Assembly (NCBI GenBank): GCA_023410055.1
Contig: JAEYQK010000123.1
Coordinates: 1 to 64,000, forward strand
DNA: 64,000 nucleotides
Direction: 5' to 3'
Origin: Acidobacteriota bacterium
Lineage (GTDB): Bacteria; Acidobacteriota; Terriglobia; Terriglobales; Acidobacteriaceae
Below, in pieces: positions 54,629-63,854 of this stretch (position 1 is the stretch's first letter; each line of letters begins with the position of its first letter). Both the position numbers and the translations under genes were made by a program. Below the pieces are notes generated by a model, which searched no databases, was not told where the DNA came from, and saw only the letters and a program-made list of their open reading frames with translations.

Positions 54629-55867
54629 TTACTTCTGAAACAACAGTGGAGCAAACTGATACAGGCTGCGGCGCCAGCTCTGCCACTCGTGCGCCGTTCC
54701 CGGAGACTCGTAATAGACGCTGTTGACGCCGGCTTGCTTTAACGCATCGGCAGCGGTTTTGGCTAAAGCTCCGTTTTCGCGGCCGCCGAAGCTGAAGAAC
54801 GCGAGCTTCACCTGCTTTTTGAAAGCATCCATGTCCTTGACGTCGTCAGGGGTGATCATGCCGCCGCTGAAGATGCCAATGTGCGAGAACTTGTCGAGAT
54901 TGGCGAGCGTAATCTGCCGTGTCTGCATGCCGCCCATCGAAAGGCCAGCCATTGCGCGATGCGGCTGATCGGCGATCGTGCGGAAGTTGGCGTCGATGTA
55001 AGGAATCAAATCACCGATAAGATAGTTCTCGAACGCGCTGAAGTTGAAGCGCGGGAAACCGCCGGGAGCAGGAGCACGTCCCGGAGCGCCGGGCGCTGCC
55101 GCTGGAGGCGGACCAGCGGGCCTCGGGATGCCGCCACCGTTGGCCATCACGATGATGAAGGGCTTCGCCTTGCCCGCTGCGAGCAGGTTATCCATGATCC
55201 GGCCAGTGTGACCTTGGCTGCCCCAACCGGTTTCGTCTTCACCGGCGCCGTGCTGCAGATACAGGACTGGATAGCGCTTCGACGGATCCTTGTCATAGTC
55301 CGGAGGCGTGTAGACGAAGCAACGGACGAACGCATTCGAGCTCTTGGAGAAGAAGCGAACTTCGCGCAGCTGACCGTGCGGAACGTTCTTCAGCGCGTAG
55401 AAGTCTTCATCCTGGGCAGGAACTTCGACCGCGCTGCCCCAGCGGCCCGCTCCATAGAAGAAGAGACTGTTGGGATCCGGAACCTGCGCGCCATCGACGA
55501 CGATCTGGTAGTAGTGGAACCCTTCGTCCTGCGGGGTCGAGGTGCCTACCCATGCGCCGTCCTCGCCTTTGGTCAGCGGAAACTTGACGGCATCGATATC
55601 CAGCGCAACGCTGTGCGCATCCGGAGCCACTACGCGCGCGCGTACTCGCCGTTCAGAGTTGACCGCAGGATACTCCTTGCCCTGCTGATTGATCGTTGAC
55701 GGCTTGAAATCTTCGGCGGCCGGTTTCTTGGCGGCCTCGATTGCCGCCTCCGAGCGGGCCTTGGCTCGGGCTTCTCGCTCCGCTGGCGACATTTGCGGCG
55801 GCATCTGCGCGATTGCCGAAAGACCCAGGCAAGGCACAAGAACCAGACTCAGAATTGCACTCTTCAT
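54629..55867 (-). CDS. Secreted esterase (esterase D-like), close paralogue of 12502
   Basis: About 412 residues from the ATG at 55867 (signal peptide MKSAILSLVLVPCLGLSAIA); an earlier in-frame ATG lies in the conserved leader. Same layout as the paralogue: YLQHGAGEDETGWG, nucleophile GLSMGGMQTR, C-terminal His in GTAHEWQSWRR. The Pro/Ala loop is shorter. Leader and terminator resemble those of 12502, so a whole transcription unit was copied. Likely cuts ester-linked side groups from polysaccharides. Confidence 0.88.
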   Translation of the reverse strand: MKSAILSLVLVPCLGLSAIAQMPPQMSPAEREARAKARSEAAIEAAKKPAAEDFKPSTINQQGKEYPAVNSERRVRARVVAPDAHSVALDIDAVKFPLTKGEDGAWVGTSTPQDEGFHYYQIVVDGAQVPDPNSLFFYGAGRWGSAVEVPAQDEDFYALKNVPHGQLREVRFFSKSSNAFVRCFVYTPPDYDKDPSKRYPVLYLQHGAGEDETGWGSQGHTGRIMDNLLAAGKAKPFIIVMANGGGIPRPAGPPPAAAPGAPGRAPAPGGFPRFNFSAFENYLIGDLIPYIDANFRTIADQPHRAMAGLSMGGMQTRQITLANLDKFSHIGIFSGGMITPDDVKDMDAFKKQVKLAFFSFGGRENGALAKTAADALKQAGVNSVYYESPGTAHEWQSWRRSLYQFAPLLFQK

Positions 55868-55916
55868 AACCCTCTTGTCCTGAATAGAAATGGCAAAGCG
55901 ATTGAATCTTCTCACG
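55868..55916 (-). promoter_or_regulatory. Conserved leader of duplicated esterase gene
   Basis: 49 bases before the ATG that match 12453-12501 (CGTGAGAAGAT, GCCATTTC, ATTCA in the same order). Confidence 0.6.
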
Positions 55917-56043
55917 AGCAGCAGGGAAAACGATTGTTAAGAAGTGTAAACATTTGTAGCGGTGGTGGGGAGGCTGGGTGACAACTGTCTTCGGTAAAGG
56001 CGCCGACACTTCCGCCGCCGCCCGCTGAAGTTCGCGATTGCTG

Positions 56044-56949
56044 CTATATGATGAGTCCCGTGCTCTCGGCCTGTTCGTGCGCGTGGTAGCTTGAACGCAC
56101 AAGCGGTCCGCTTTCCACGTGCTTGAAGCCGAGCTTCATCGCTTCTTCCTTCATGAACCGGAACTCCTCGGGCGTGTAGTAGCGCGCGATGGGCAGCTGG
56201 TTCTTTGACGGGCGCAAGTACTGGCCGATTGTGAGGATGTCGACTTTCTCGGCGGCGAGGTCACGCAGTACTTCGAGGATCTCACCCATGTCCTCGCCCA
56301 GACCGACCATGATGCCGGTCTTGCTTGCCGTCTCTGGCGAGAAGCGCTTTACGTTGCCAAGCAATCGCAGTGTGCGTTCGTAGCGTGCACCTGAGCGCGC
56401 CACACGATACAGCCGCGGAACCGTCTCGGTATTGTGATCAAGAATGTCCGGCTTGGCATCGAGAACGATCTTCAGACACTCATCGATTCCCTGGAAATCC
56501 GGGATCAGCACTTCGACCTGGCAGTCGGGCTTCGCATTGCGGATTTCGCGAATCGTATCGGCAAAGATGCGCGCGCCGCCGAAGTTGTCGTCATCACGAT
56601 TGACGCTGGTCACGACTGCGAACTTCAATCCAAGTCGCGTGACTGCTTCTGCAACCCGCCTGGGCTCGTCGAAATCGATCGGCAGCGGCTTGCCTTTGGG
56701 AACTGAGCAGAATCCGCAACGGCGCGTACACAGATCTCCCAGCAACATGAATGTCGCCGTCTTGTGGTTCCAGCACTCGCCGATGTTCGGGCAATTCGCC
56801 GACTCGCAGACCGTATGCAGTTCCAGTCCGCGCGCCAGCTTTTTCAGGTCGTGGTAGTTCTCGCCCATCGGCGGACGAGCCTTGAGCCATGACGGTTTCG
56901 GTACGTGCTTCGCCGGCGAGAGTTCGATATTTACGAGATCAGTAGGCAT
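56044..56949 (-). CDS. lipA: Lipoyl synthase
   Basis: 301 residues. The auxiliary cluster Cys are in CESANCPNIGEC and the radical SAM Cys in CTRRCGFC. IGQYLRPSKNQLPIARY near the end is the family signature. Inserts sulfur into octanoyl-protein to make lipoyl groups for pyruvate and glycine decarboxylase complexes. No lipB is adjacent. Start ATG 56949 gives the standard N-terminus. Confidence 0.97.
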   Translation of the reverse strand: MPTDLVNIELSPAKHVPKPSWLKARPPMGENYHDLKKLARGLELHTVCESANCPNIGECWNHKTATFMLLGDLCTRRCGFCSVPKGKPLPIDFDEPRRVAEAVTRLGLKFAVVTSVNRDDDNFGGARIFADTIREIRNAKPDCQVEVLIPDFQGIDECLKIVLDAKPDILDHNTETVPRLYRVARSGARYERTLRLLGNVKRFSPETASKTGIMVGLGEDMGEILEVLRDLAAEKVDILTIGQYLRPSKNQLPIARYYTPEEFRFMKEEAMKLGFKHVESGPLVRSSYHAHEQAESTGLII

Positions 56950-57159
56950 CGCAACTTACTATCTTACGATGCGAGCGTGCATCGTGCCGACTCACAAACA
57001 GAGTTGCTGCGAAAGCAACCTCCGATTGTGAAACCTTCCCCCGGATAGGGCATCTAACTAGTATCTGGAATTTGATACACCGTTTTGAGCAGGCTCCGCA
57101 AACCAGCGACACCCTCCAGAGCGTTCGATCACCAGAAATTAGAAACAAACAGGTAACAA

Positions 57160-57360
57160 ATGGAACAAGGAACAGTTAAGTGGTTTAACGACGCGAAGGG
57201 TTTTGGCTTCATCACGAGACAGAACGGAACCGACGTTTTCGTTCATTTCTCGGCGATTCAGTCCGGTGGCTTCCGCAGCTTGCAGGAAGGTCAGGCCGTG
57301 CAGTTTGATGTTGTGCAGGGACAAAAAGGCTTGCAGGCCGAAAACGTTCAGGTTCTGTAA
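57160..57360 (+). CDS. Cold-shock protein (CspA family)
   Basis: 66 residues. RNP1 KGFGFITRQ, RNP2 VFVHFSAIQ and the GTVKWFNDA start are complete. Single-stranded RNA/DNA-binding chaperone. A long (about 160-base) A/T-rich upstream region could be a regulated leader as in other csp genes. Ribosome site AACAGGTAAC just before ATG. Followed by a terminator hairpin. Confidence 0.96.
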   Translation: MEQGTVKWFNDAKGFGFITRQNGTDVFVHFSAIQSGGFRSLQEGQAVQFDVVQGQKGLQAENVQVL

Positions 57361-57425
57361 AGCATCTGATAGAAGAGTGGTGTAATACACCGCGATTTTA
57401 GGCGCTTTTGGCGCCAGCATAGACG

Positions 57426-57453
57426 AGCCCGGGGAGAACCTGCCCCGGGCTTT
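57426..57453 (+). terminator. Terminator after csp
   Basis: AGCCCGGGG/CCCCGGGCT stem with TTTCG tail. Confidence 0.8.
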
Positions 57454-57606
57454 CGTGCATGTGGTCGTCCCACGATAGAGTGAGACTTTCCGGCCGCGCA
57501 GCTGACGTCTGATTACCCCCTTGACGCTCGCCCGGTCACCCTACTCAGCACTGGCACAAACGCGACTCGACCGTGTAGGATTCCCGCAGTTGATTACGAA
57601 TCGCCT

Positions 57607-58926
57607 ATGCCATCGCTGGAGCAGCTAAGAATGTCCGATCAACAGAGTGTCTATACGCACCATTCGTCGCGTGTCCGAGTACTGGGCATCATTCTTGCCG
57701 GGGGCAAGGGGACCCGTCTATATCCGCTGACCCGCGAGCGCGCTAAACCGGCGGTCCCATTTGGCGGCAAGTACCGCATCATCGATTTCGTCCTTAGCAA
57801 CTTCATCAACTCCGGAATCGAGTCCATCTACGTGCTGACGCAGTTCCGCAGCCAGTCGCTACTTCAGCATCTCAGCGACGGCTGGCAGTTCAGCGGAATT
57901 CTGAAGACCAGCTTCATCATCCCCGTGCCGGCGCAGATGCGCTCCGAGGACGAGACCTGGTACCGCGGCACAGCCGATGCCATCCAGCAGAACATTAATC
58001 TTATCCAGCAATCGGACCCTGACGTGGTAGCGATTTTCGGGGCCGATCACATCTACCGTATGAACGTCGCCAGCATGATCGACTATCACTTGGCGAAGAA
58101 CGCCGACGTAACGGTAGCCGCGATCCCGACACCCAGAAAGCACGCCGCCGAATTCGGCGTTATCGAGGCCGACGAACAGGGACGCATTCTCGCCTTCCAC
58201 GAGAAGAACCCTAACGCTCCCCACATGCCCGGCGACGTAAACCAGGTTTACGCCTCCATGGGCAATTACGTTTTCTCTAAACGTGTCCTGGTTGACCTGC
58301 TCGAAGCCGACGCGAAAAATCCGTCGAGTCACCACGACTTCGGCAAGGACATCCTGCCGAAGCTCGCCGGCAAGGCTCCGATTTACGCATACAATTTCCA
58401 GACCAATGCCATTCCTGGCGAACCCGAGGGCTCGCTTCCGTACTGGCGCGATGTCGGCAGCATCGACGCCTATTACGAAGCGAACATGGACCTGCGCGCC
58501 ATCGATCCGGAGCTCAACCTGTACAACCGCGATTGGCCACTGCGCACCGCCAGCTATCCCGATCCTCCGGCGAAGTTCGCCTTTGACGAAGCGAACCGTC
58601 GCGGCAACGCTGTCAACAGCATCGTCTCGGGTGGCGTCATTCTCTCCGGCGGCCTGGCACGCAACTCAATTATTGGACGTGGTGTTCGCGTACATAGCGG
58701 TGCAGTGATCGAGGAGTCCGTTATTATGGACAACTGCGACATCGGACGCAACGCGAAGATTCGGCGCGCCATTTTGGACAAGAATGTCCGTGTCCCCGAA
58801 GGCACCCAGATCGGCTACGACCTAAAGGCTGATCGCGCCCGCGGCTATCACGTAACGGACTCCGGCATCGTCGTCGTCGCCGGCGAACGCAGCAAGATAC
58901 CGGTGGCAGCGTTGTTTGTGGGGTAA
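57607..58926 (+). CDS. glgC: Glucose-1-phosphate adenylyltransferase
   Basis: 439 residues. Nucleotidyltransferase motif LAGGKGTRLYPLTRERAKPAV, KYRIIDFVLSNFINSGI, substrate region SLPYWRDVGSIDAYYEANMD, then C-terminal left-handed beta-helix hexapeptides (about 320-430). Makes ADP-glucose for glycogen. An ATG at 57631 is an alternative start. No glgA or glgB lies next to it. Confidence 0.96.
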   Translation: MPSLEQLRMSDQQSVYTHHSSRVRVLGIILAGGKGTRLYPLTRERAKPAVPFGGKYRIIDFVLSNFINSGIESIYVLTQFRSQSLLQHLSDGWQFSGILKTSFIIPVPAQMRSEDETWYRGTADAIQQNINLIQQSDPDVVAIFGADHIYRMNVASMIDYHLAKNADVTVAAIPTPRKHAAEFGVIEADEQGRILAFHEKNPNAPHMPGDVNQVYASMGNYVFSKRVLVDLLEADAKNPSSHHDFGKDILPKLAGKAPIYAYNFQTNAIPGEPEGSLPYWRDVGSIDAYYEANMDLRAIDPELNLYNRDWPLRTASYPDPPAKFAFDEANRRGNAVNSIVSGGVILSGGLARNSIIGRGVRVHSGAVIEESVIMDNCDIGRNAKIRRAILDKNVRVPEGTQIGYDLKADRARGYHVTDSGIVVVAGERSKIPVAALFVG

Positions 58927-58951
58927 GTTGGGAGCGAGAACTATTATTGTG

Positions 58952-59044
58952 GCCCGTTCAAGCCCGGTGTTGGCTTGAGCGGGTGTGAGTAGGCATTCCC
59001 AAGATCGGTGCCCCACATCTGTCCCGGTTTCGGCAGATGTGGGT
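58952..59044. repeat. Family B hairpin followed by family A hairpin
   Basis: B: CCCGTTCAAGCC...GGCTTGAGCGGGT (58952-58984). A: GGTGCCCCACATCTG...CAGATGTGGGT (59007-59044). They lie six bases before the end of the permease gene, with family B copies elsewhere at 2500 and 44035. Confidence 0.82.
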
Positions 59045-59049
59045 GGACG

Positions 59050-61524
59050 CTACTCCGTCCGCAAACACCGCATGGGTTCGATCCAAGCGGCGCGCAGAGC
59101 GGGGACGAGGGCCGAAACGACAGACACAACCACCAGTGCAAGAGTTACTACGGCGAATACGAGCGGATCCAGCGGCGCCACCTTGAAGAGCAGTTCCCTG
59201 ATCAGCCGCGACGCGCAAACCGACACAACACACCCAGCCCCGATGCCAAGGAACGCCAACCCCAGCCCACGACTCAGAACCAATTGCAGTAGGTGACCGC
59301 GAGAAGCGCCGAGGGCCATGCGCAAGCCCAGTTCACGTGTGCGCTGCGCGACCACGTAGGAGAGGACGGCGTATAGTCCGACCGCCGAGAGCAGGAGCGC
59401 GACGACAGCAAAGACTGAAACCACCCAGGCCTCAAACCGTGACTCTATCGCTTGCTTCTCGATCACCTCGTCGAGAGGGTGGTAGCCAAAAAACGGGGCA
59501 TCCGGGTCTGCAGCTGCGACAATCTTTCGAGCAGCATTTTCGTAGCTCGCTCGATAGCCGACTACCCTCATGACTACAAGTGGACGCTGGTGCGTAGGCT
59601 CCTGTGCATAGGGCAAAAAGAATTCTGGTTGATAGGGATTCCACATGTCGCCTGTGCGAGTGTCCCCTACTACGCCAACAATCTCGCGAGGAATCTTGGA
59701 CTGTTCAGGCGGCCCAACCTCAGGAATGAAATATCTGCCTACCGGGTTTTCTGCTGGAAAGTACTTGCGGGCAAAACTTTGGTTGATCACCGCCACCGGA
59801 GCTGACTTGGCATCATTGTCGTGTGCCGTAAAAGTCCGTCCGTGGAGAAGAGGAATGGAAAGAGTCTCGAAATAGCCGGGTAGCGCAACCGCGCTAATGG
59901 CACCCTGTGTTTTATCAGGGTCCTTAGGATAGCCGGAAATGTTAATGTTCGCCCAACTACTCGGAGGCCAGTAGACCGGCAACGGGTGCGCGGCGCTCAC
60001 CCTTGTGACTCCGGGTATTGCCGCAAACTGCGGAATGATCTTTTCGAAATACGGGACCTTGCCCGGGTCAGGATAGCGCTTTTGTGTCAGGGCGATATCG
60101 AAGAAGACCGTTCTTTCGTGATCGAATCCGGGTTCGAGCTTAAGTACGTTCACCACGGTCCGGATGAGGAGTCCTGATCCAACGAGCAGTGTGAAGCTCA
60201 GGGCAGTCTCGACCACAATCAGTGACTGGTGAAGACGGTTTCGACGACTACTCCCCGTCGTGCTGAGCGCGCCTTCGCGCAGCGCATGAGCTGGATCCTG
60301 GCGCATCATTCTCCAGGCCTGCAGAAGTCCAAAGATGAGGGCGGTTAGCGCGGAGAGCAGAATTGCAAAGGCCAGCACCCTTCCATCCACACTGACGTCG
60401 TACAGCCGAGGGAAGCTGCTCGGGATAAAGTGCAGGGCAATCCGCAATAGGCCAATCGCGAAGAGAATGCCGAATGTTCCCCCGATCAGGGCCAGGAGCA
60501 TCGCTTCCAGGAGAAGCTGACGCAAGACTCTTTGTCCACTGGCGCCGAGCGCGGACCGCAACGCGAATTCTGATCGACGCGCGTTCGCACGCACTAACAG
60601 CAGTCCCGCCACATTCGTGCAGCCGATTAGGAGCAGGATGAACGCTGCCGCCAACAAGAAGGTGAGACCAGATCGAACTCCCGAGACGGACTGGTCGAGC
60701 AAGGGGGTAACCGAAACAGCCGATCTGTGCCGATTCTCGGTGTAGGATTGCGCAAGTCTTGCTTGTATGGTGTTGAGGTCGGCGAGGCCCTGGTCAACGC
60801 GCATCCCCGGTTTCAACCGCCCGATCACGGAGAGCTGTTGCCAGCTCCGTCGTGATGTGATGGGTACCACTCCTTCAGCGTCCCTCGCGAATGTAGCCCA
60901 GAAGTAAGCTGGCTTATCAATCGGGAAGTGAAATCCCTTGGGCATTACGCCCACGACTGTGGTTGGCTCGTCACTTATCAATACATCCTGGCCGATGATG
61001 TTCGGTGACGAAGCAAAGTCCGAGACCCAAAGCTCGTAACTCAGCATGACCACGCGGTGGCCAGGACGCTCTTCTTCCGGCGTGAACGAGCGACCCAACG
61101 CAGGAGCAACGCCGAGGGTTTCAAATAGGTTTGCAGAAACCCGAGCTCCTGCAATCACGCGCGCGCCTTCGCCGTTCATTCTGCTGAATAGCTTCTGCGA
61201 GTATGAAGAGGAAGCCAGGCTTTGAAACGTGTGATTCTGCTCTCGCCAGTCAAAGAAGTTCGGATACGAACTGTCTATGTGATTGGCGGCATCCGTATTC
61301 GTTGCTGATACGCCGTCAGGAAACTCAAGCGTACTGATTGCGATCAGCTGATCTGCGTCAGGAAACGGCAACTGGCGCAGGATGATCCCATTAACCAGGC
61401 TGAAGATCGCCGTGGTCATGCCCACGCCAAGCGCCAGCGTGATTACTGCCGCAACCGTGAATCCGGGATTCCGCCGGAATTGGCGAAGGGCGAAACGTAG
61501 GTCCTGCTGAAAAGTCGCACGCAT
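59050..61524 (-). CDS. ABC transporter permease (MacB/FtsX type, acidobacterial duplicated orphan permease)
   Basis: 824 residues. An N-terminal cytoplasmic/membrane start (RDLRFALRQFRRNPGFTVAAVI), a MacB-type periplasmic domain (about 45-240), an FtsX-type membrane block (about 285-400), a second periplasmic domain and a second FtsX block (about 690-820). Orphan: no ATPase or membrane-fusion gene is beside it. Export role likely; substrate unknown. The strand is opposite to glgC. Confidence 0.9.
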   Translation of the reverse strand: MRATFQQDLRFALRQFRRNPGFTVAAVITLALGVGMTTAIFSLVNGIILRQLPFPDADQLIAISTLEFPDGVSATNTDAANHIDSSYPNFFDWREQNHTFQSLASSSYSQKLFSRMNGEGARVIAGARVSANLFETLGVAPALGRSFTPEEERPGHRVVMLSYELWVSDFASSPNIIGQDVLISDEPTTVVGVMPKGFHFPIDKPAYFWATFARDAEGVVPITSRRSWQQLSVIGRLKPGMRVDQGLADLNTIQARLAQSYTENRHRSAVSVTPLLDQSVSGVRSGLTFLLAAAFILLLIGCTNVAGLLLVRANARRSEFALRSALGASGQRVLRQLLLEAMLLALIGGTFGILFAIGLLRIALHFIPSSFPRLYDVSVDGRVLAFAILLSALTALIFGLLQAWRMMRQDPAHALREGALSTTGSSRRNRLHQSLIVVETALSFTLLVGSGLLIRTVVNVLKLEPGFDHERTVFFDIALTQKRYPDPGKVPYFEKIIPQFAAIPGVTRVSAAHPLPVYWPPSSWANINISGYPKDPDKTQGAISAVALPGYFETLSIPLLHGRTFTAHDNDAKSAPVAVINQSFARKYFPAENPVGRYFIPEVGPPEQSKIPREIVGVVGDTRTGDMWNPYQPEFFLPYAQEPTHQRPLVVMRVVGYRASYENAARKIVAAADPDAPFFGYHPLDEVIEKQAIESRFEAWVVSVFAVVALLLSAVGLYAVLSYVVAQRTRELGLRMALGASRGHLLQLVLSRGLGLAFLGIGAGCVVSVCASRLIRELLFKVAPLDPLVFAVVTLALVVVSVVSALVPALRAAWIEPMRCLRTE

Positions 61525-61633
61525 AAAGTTGACTGCCAGAATACTCGGTCACCACACAACCGAAAACAGAGAATTTGAGCAACTCACGTTGGACAGGCTG
61601 CCACCCCCGCCACTAACCTCTGAAGGGGTGGGG

Positions 61634-61996
61634 TCACAGCGTGTGCAGATACGCGATCACCTGTTGGATCTGCTCCTGCGTGAGGACGCGCGAGTAGGCC
61701 GGCATCTTGTTGTGACCTAGCGCGATGATGTCGGTGACGCGTTCGTCGTTCGCCGGCGCGCCCGTCTTCAGGTACGGCTTCTTGAAGATCCCTTGCAGGC
61801 TCGGCCCTTTGTAGACGTGGCTCGAATAGGCAGCGTGGCACTCGGCGCATTTGTGATCGAAGATATGGTGTCCGGCAGCCTGCGTCGGATTCAACCCGAG
61901 CTCGGCGTCGGTACGGAGGCGTTCCGGCGTGTCGCACCCGAGGGCAGCGCCAAGGGCGAGCAGCGCTAAGAGGAGAGCGGCCTTTTTCGTCATCAT
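61634..61996 (-). CDS. Small c-type cytochrome (lipoprotein-like)
   Basis: About 120 residues from the first of two adjacent ATGs (61996). Signal segment with a lipobox-like LGC (LLALGAALGCDTPE). A heme site CAECH and distal Met candidate in KMPAYSRVLT. A monoheme cytochrome-c-like electron carrier, probably membrane-anchored. Divergent from the DUF488 gene. The longer frame upstream runs into that gene and is not used. Confidence 0.88.
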   Translation of the reverse strand: MMTKKAALLLALLALGAALGCDTPERLRTDAELGLNPTQAAGHHIFDHKCAECHAAYSSHVYKGPSLQGIFKKPYLKTGAPANDERVTDIIALGHNKMPAYSRVLTQEQIQQVIAYLHTL

Positions 61997-62051
61997 GCGT
62001 CCAGCGGTAATATTATTGGAGATGTGCATGTGATTGGAAGAGGTACGCACG

Positions 62052-62477
62052 ATGACCATTGCATTGAAGCGTGCATACGAGAAACCTTCACCCGCTGACG
62101 GCGCCCGCGTACTGGTAGACCGTCTCTGGCCCCGCGGCATCAGCAAGGACGCTGCCGCCATCAAACTCTGGCTCAAAGATGTTGCGCCTTCCGATGAATT
62201 GCGCAAGTGGTATCACGAGCGTCCGTCGATGTGGATGCAGTTTCGCGAGCGCTATCTGAAAGAACTGAGCGCCCCCGCAGCCGCGCAGGCCCTTGAGCAA
62301 TTGGCAGAACTCAGCGTGACCAGGAAGAAGCTGACGCTGGTCTACGCGTCGAAGAACCTCGAACACAACAACGCCGTCGTCCTGAAAGAACTACTCGACG
62401 GCACCAAGAAGCCGCCGCACAAAGTTAAGCGCGAACCGGTAGCAACAATGCCCGTAGCAGCACAGAGGAGTACCTAG
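62052..62477 (+). CDS. DUF488 (YeaO-like) family protein
   Basis: About 141 residues from the ATG at 62052. YEKPSPADGARVLVDRLWPR near the start and LTLVYASKNLEHNNAVVL in the middle match the DUF488 family. Function is unknown. An upstream TTG at 62034 is weaker. The stop codon lies in a short repeat (62470-62506). Confidence 0.9.
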   Translation: MTIALKRAYEKPSPADGARVLVDRLWPRGISKDAAAIKLWLKDVAPSDELRKWYHERPSMWMQFRERYLKELSAPAAAQALEQLAELSVTRKKLTLVYASKNLEHNNAVVLKELLDGTKKPPHKVKREPVATMPVAAQRST

Positions 62478-62506
62478 TACCTAGTACTCAGTACTCAGTA
62501 CTCAGT
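62470..62506. repeat. AGTACTCAGTACTC short repeat
   Basis: TACCTAGTACCTAGTACTCA continuing with GTACTCAGTACTCAG. Overlaps the DUF488 stop. Same unit as 31264-31401. Confidence 0.75.
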
Positions 62507-62555
62507 TTTCGTACAACTGCGGAGACAAGTTCGGGCCCGAAGATTGATCCAGTAG

Positions 62556-63854
62556 TTAAGCGGCCACTAGCGCGAACGCCTCTCTTGCGGCGGCGATGGT
62601 ATCGTCGACGTCTTGCGCCGTATGTGCCGCGCTCAAGAACGCCGCTTCGAATTGCGATGGCGGCAGCCAGACACCGGCCTCCAGCATGTTGCGATGAAAC
62701 TTGCCAAAGGCGGCGGTGTCGCACTTCTCGGCACTGTTCCAGTTCGTCACGTGTCCGTCGCAGAAGAACCATGTGAACATTGAGCCGACACGATTAGCCG
62801 TTACTTTTACTCCCGCCTCGCGTCCCGCCTGAGACACGCCGGCCGCCAGCTTCGACGACAAGTCTTCCATCTGGGCGTAGAGTTCCGGACGATCACGCAA
62901 CTGGCATAACGTCGCCAATCCGGCCGCCATGGCCAGCGGGTTTCCACTCAGTGTGCCCGCCTGATACACCGGCCCCAGCGGGGCGATCTTGTTCATAATC
63001 TCCGACGGACCGCCGTAGGCTCCAACGGGAAGGCCTCCGCCAATCACCTTGCCCAGGGTGGTCAGATCCGGCTTGATCCCGTAAAGTTCCTGCGCTCCAC
63101 CGTAGGCGACGCGGAAGCCTGTCATGACTTCGTCGAAGATCAACAACGCGCCCTTCTTGTTCGTGATGTCGCGCAGCGCCTGCAGGTATCCCTGCTTGGG
63201 CGGCACGCAACCCATATTGCCGACCACCGGCTCGACGATCACGCAGGCGATCTCGCCCTTGAACTTGTCGAAGGCTTCCTCAACAGCGCGCATGTCGTTG
63301 TAGGGCAGGGCCAGCGTGAAATGCGCTAGTTCATCGACTACGCCGGCCGATCCCGGTATGCCCAGCGTGGCGACGCCCGAACCGGCTTTGACCAGCAGCG
63401 AATCGGCGTGCCCGTGATAGCAGCCCTCGAACTTGATGATGTACTTGCGATTCGTATAGCCGCGTGCCAGACGGATCGCCGACATCGTCGCTTCAGTTCC
63501 CGAACTGACGAAGCGCACTTTCTCCATGGACGGGAACGCCTTCAGCACAGCTTCAGCCAGATCGACTTCGGTTGGCGTGGATGCGCCGAAACTTGCGCCG
63601 TTGCGTGCGGCCTTCGTGATCGCCTCGACGACGGTCGGTTCGGCGTGGCCCAGAATGAGCGGTCCCCACGAGCAGACGTAGTCGATGTAGCGGTTGCCGT
63701 CGGCGTCCCACATCTGCGCGCCCTCGCCGCGTATGATAAACGGCGGATCGCCCCCGACAGCGCGGAAAGCGCGCACCGGCGAGTTCACGCCTCCGGGGAT
63801 GACGGCTTCGGCACGCTGCTGTAGTTTGCGAGATTTCTCAAGCTTGCGGGACAT
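62556..63854 (-). CDS. hemL: Glutamate-1-semialdehyde 2,1-aminomutase
   Basis: 432 residues. PLP Lys269 in TTLGKVIGGGLPVGAYGG, with VNSPVRAFRAVGG at the N-terminus, RFVSSGTEATMSAIRLARG, and IFDEVMTGFRVAYGG. Makes 5-aminolevulinate in tetrapyrrole synthesis by the C5 pathway. An AGGAG site is five bases before the ATG. The last gene in the window. Confidence 0.97.
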   Translation of the reverse strand: MSRKLEKSRKLQQRAEAVIPGGVNSPVRAFRAVGGDPPFIIRGEGAQMWDADGNRYIDYVCSWGPLILGHAEPTVVEAITKAARNGASFGASTPTEVDLAEAVLKAFPSMEKVRFVSSGTEATMSAIRLARGYTNRKYIIKFEGCYHGHADSLLVKAGSGVATLGIPGSAGVVDELAHFTLALPYNDMRAVEEAFDKFKGEIACVIVEPVVGNMGCVPPKQGYLQALRDITNKKGALLIFDEVMTGFRVAYGGAQELYGIKPDLTTLGKVIGGGLPVGAYGGPSEIMNKIAPLGPVYQAGTLSGNPLAMAAGLATLCQLRDRPELYAQMEDLSSKLAAGVSQAGREAGVKVTANRVGSMFTWFFCDGHVTNWNSAEKCDTAAFGKFHRNMLEAGVWLPPSQFEAAFLSAAHTAQDVDDTIAAAREAFALVAA

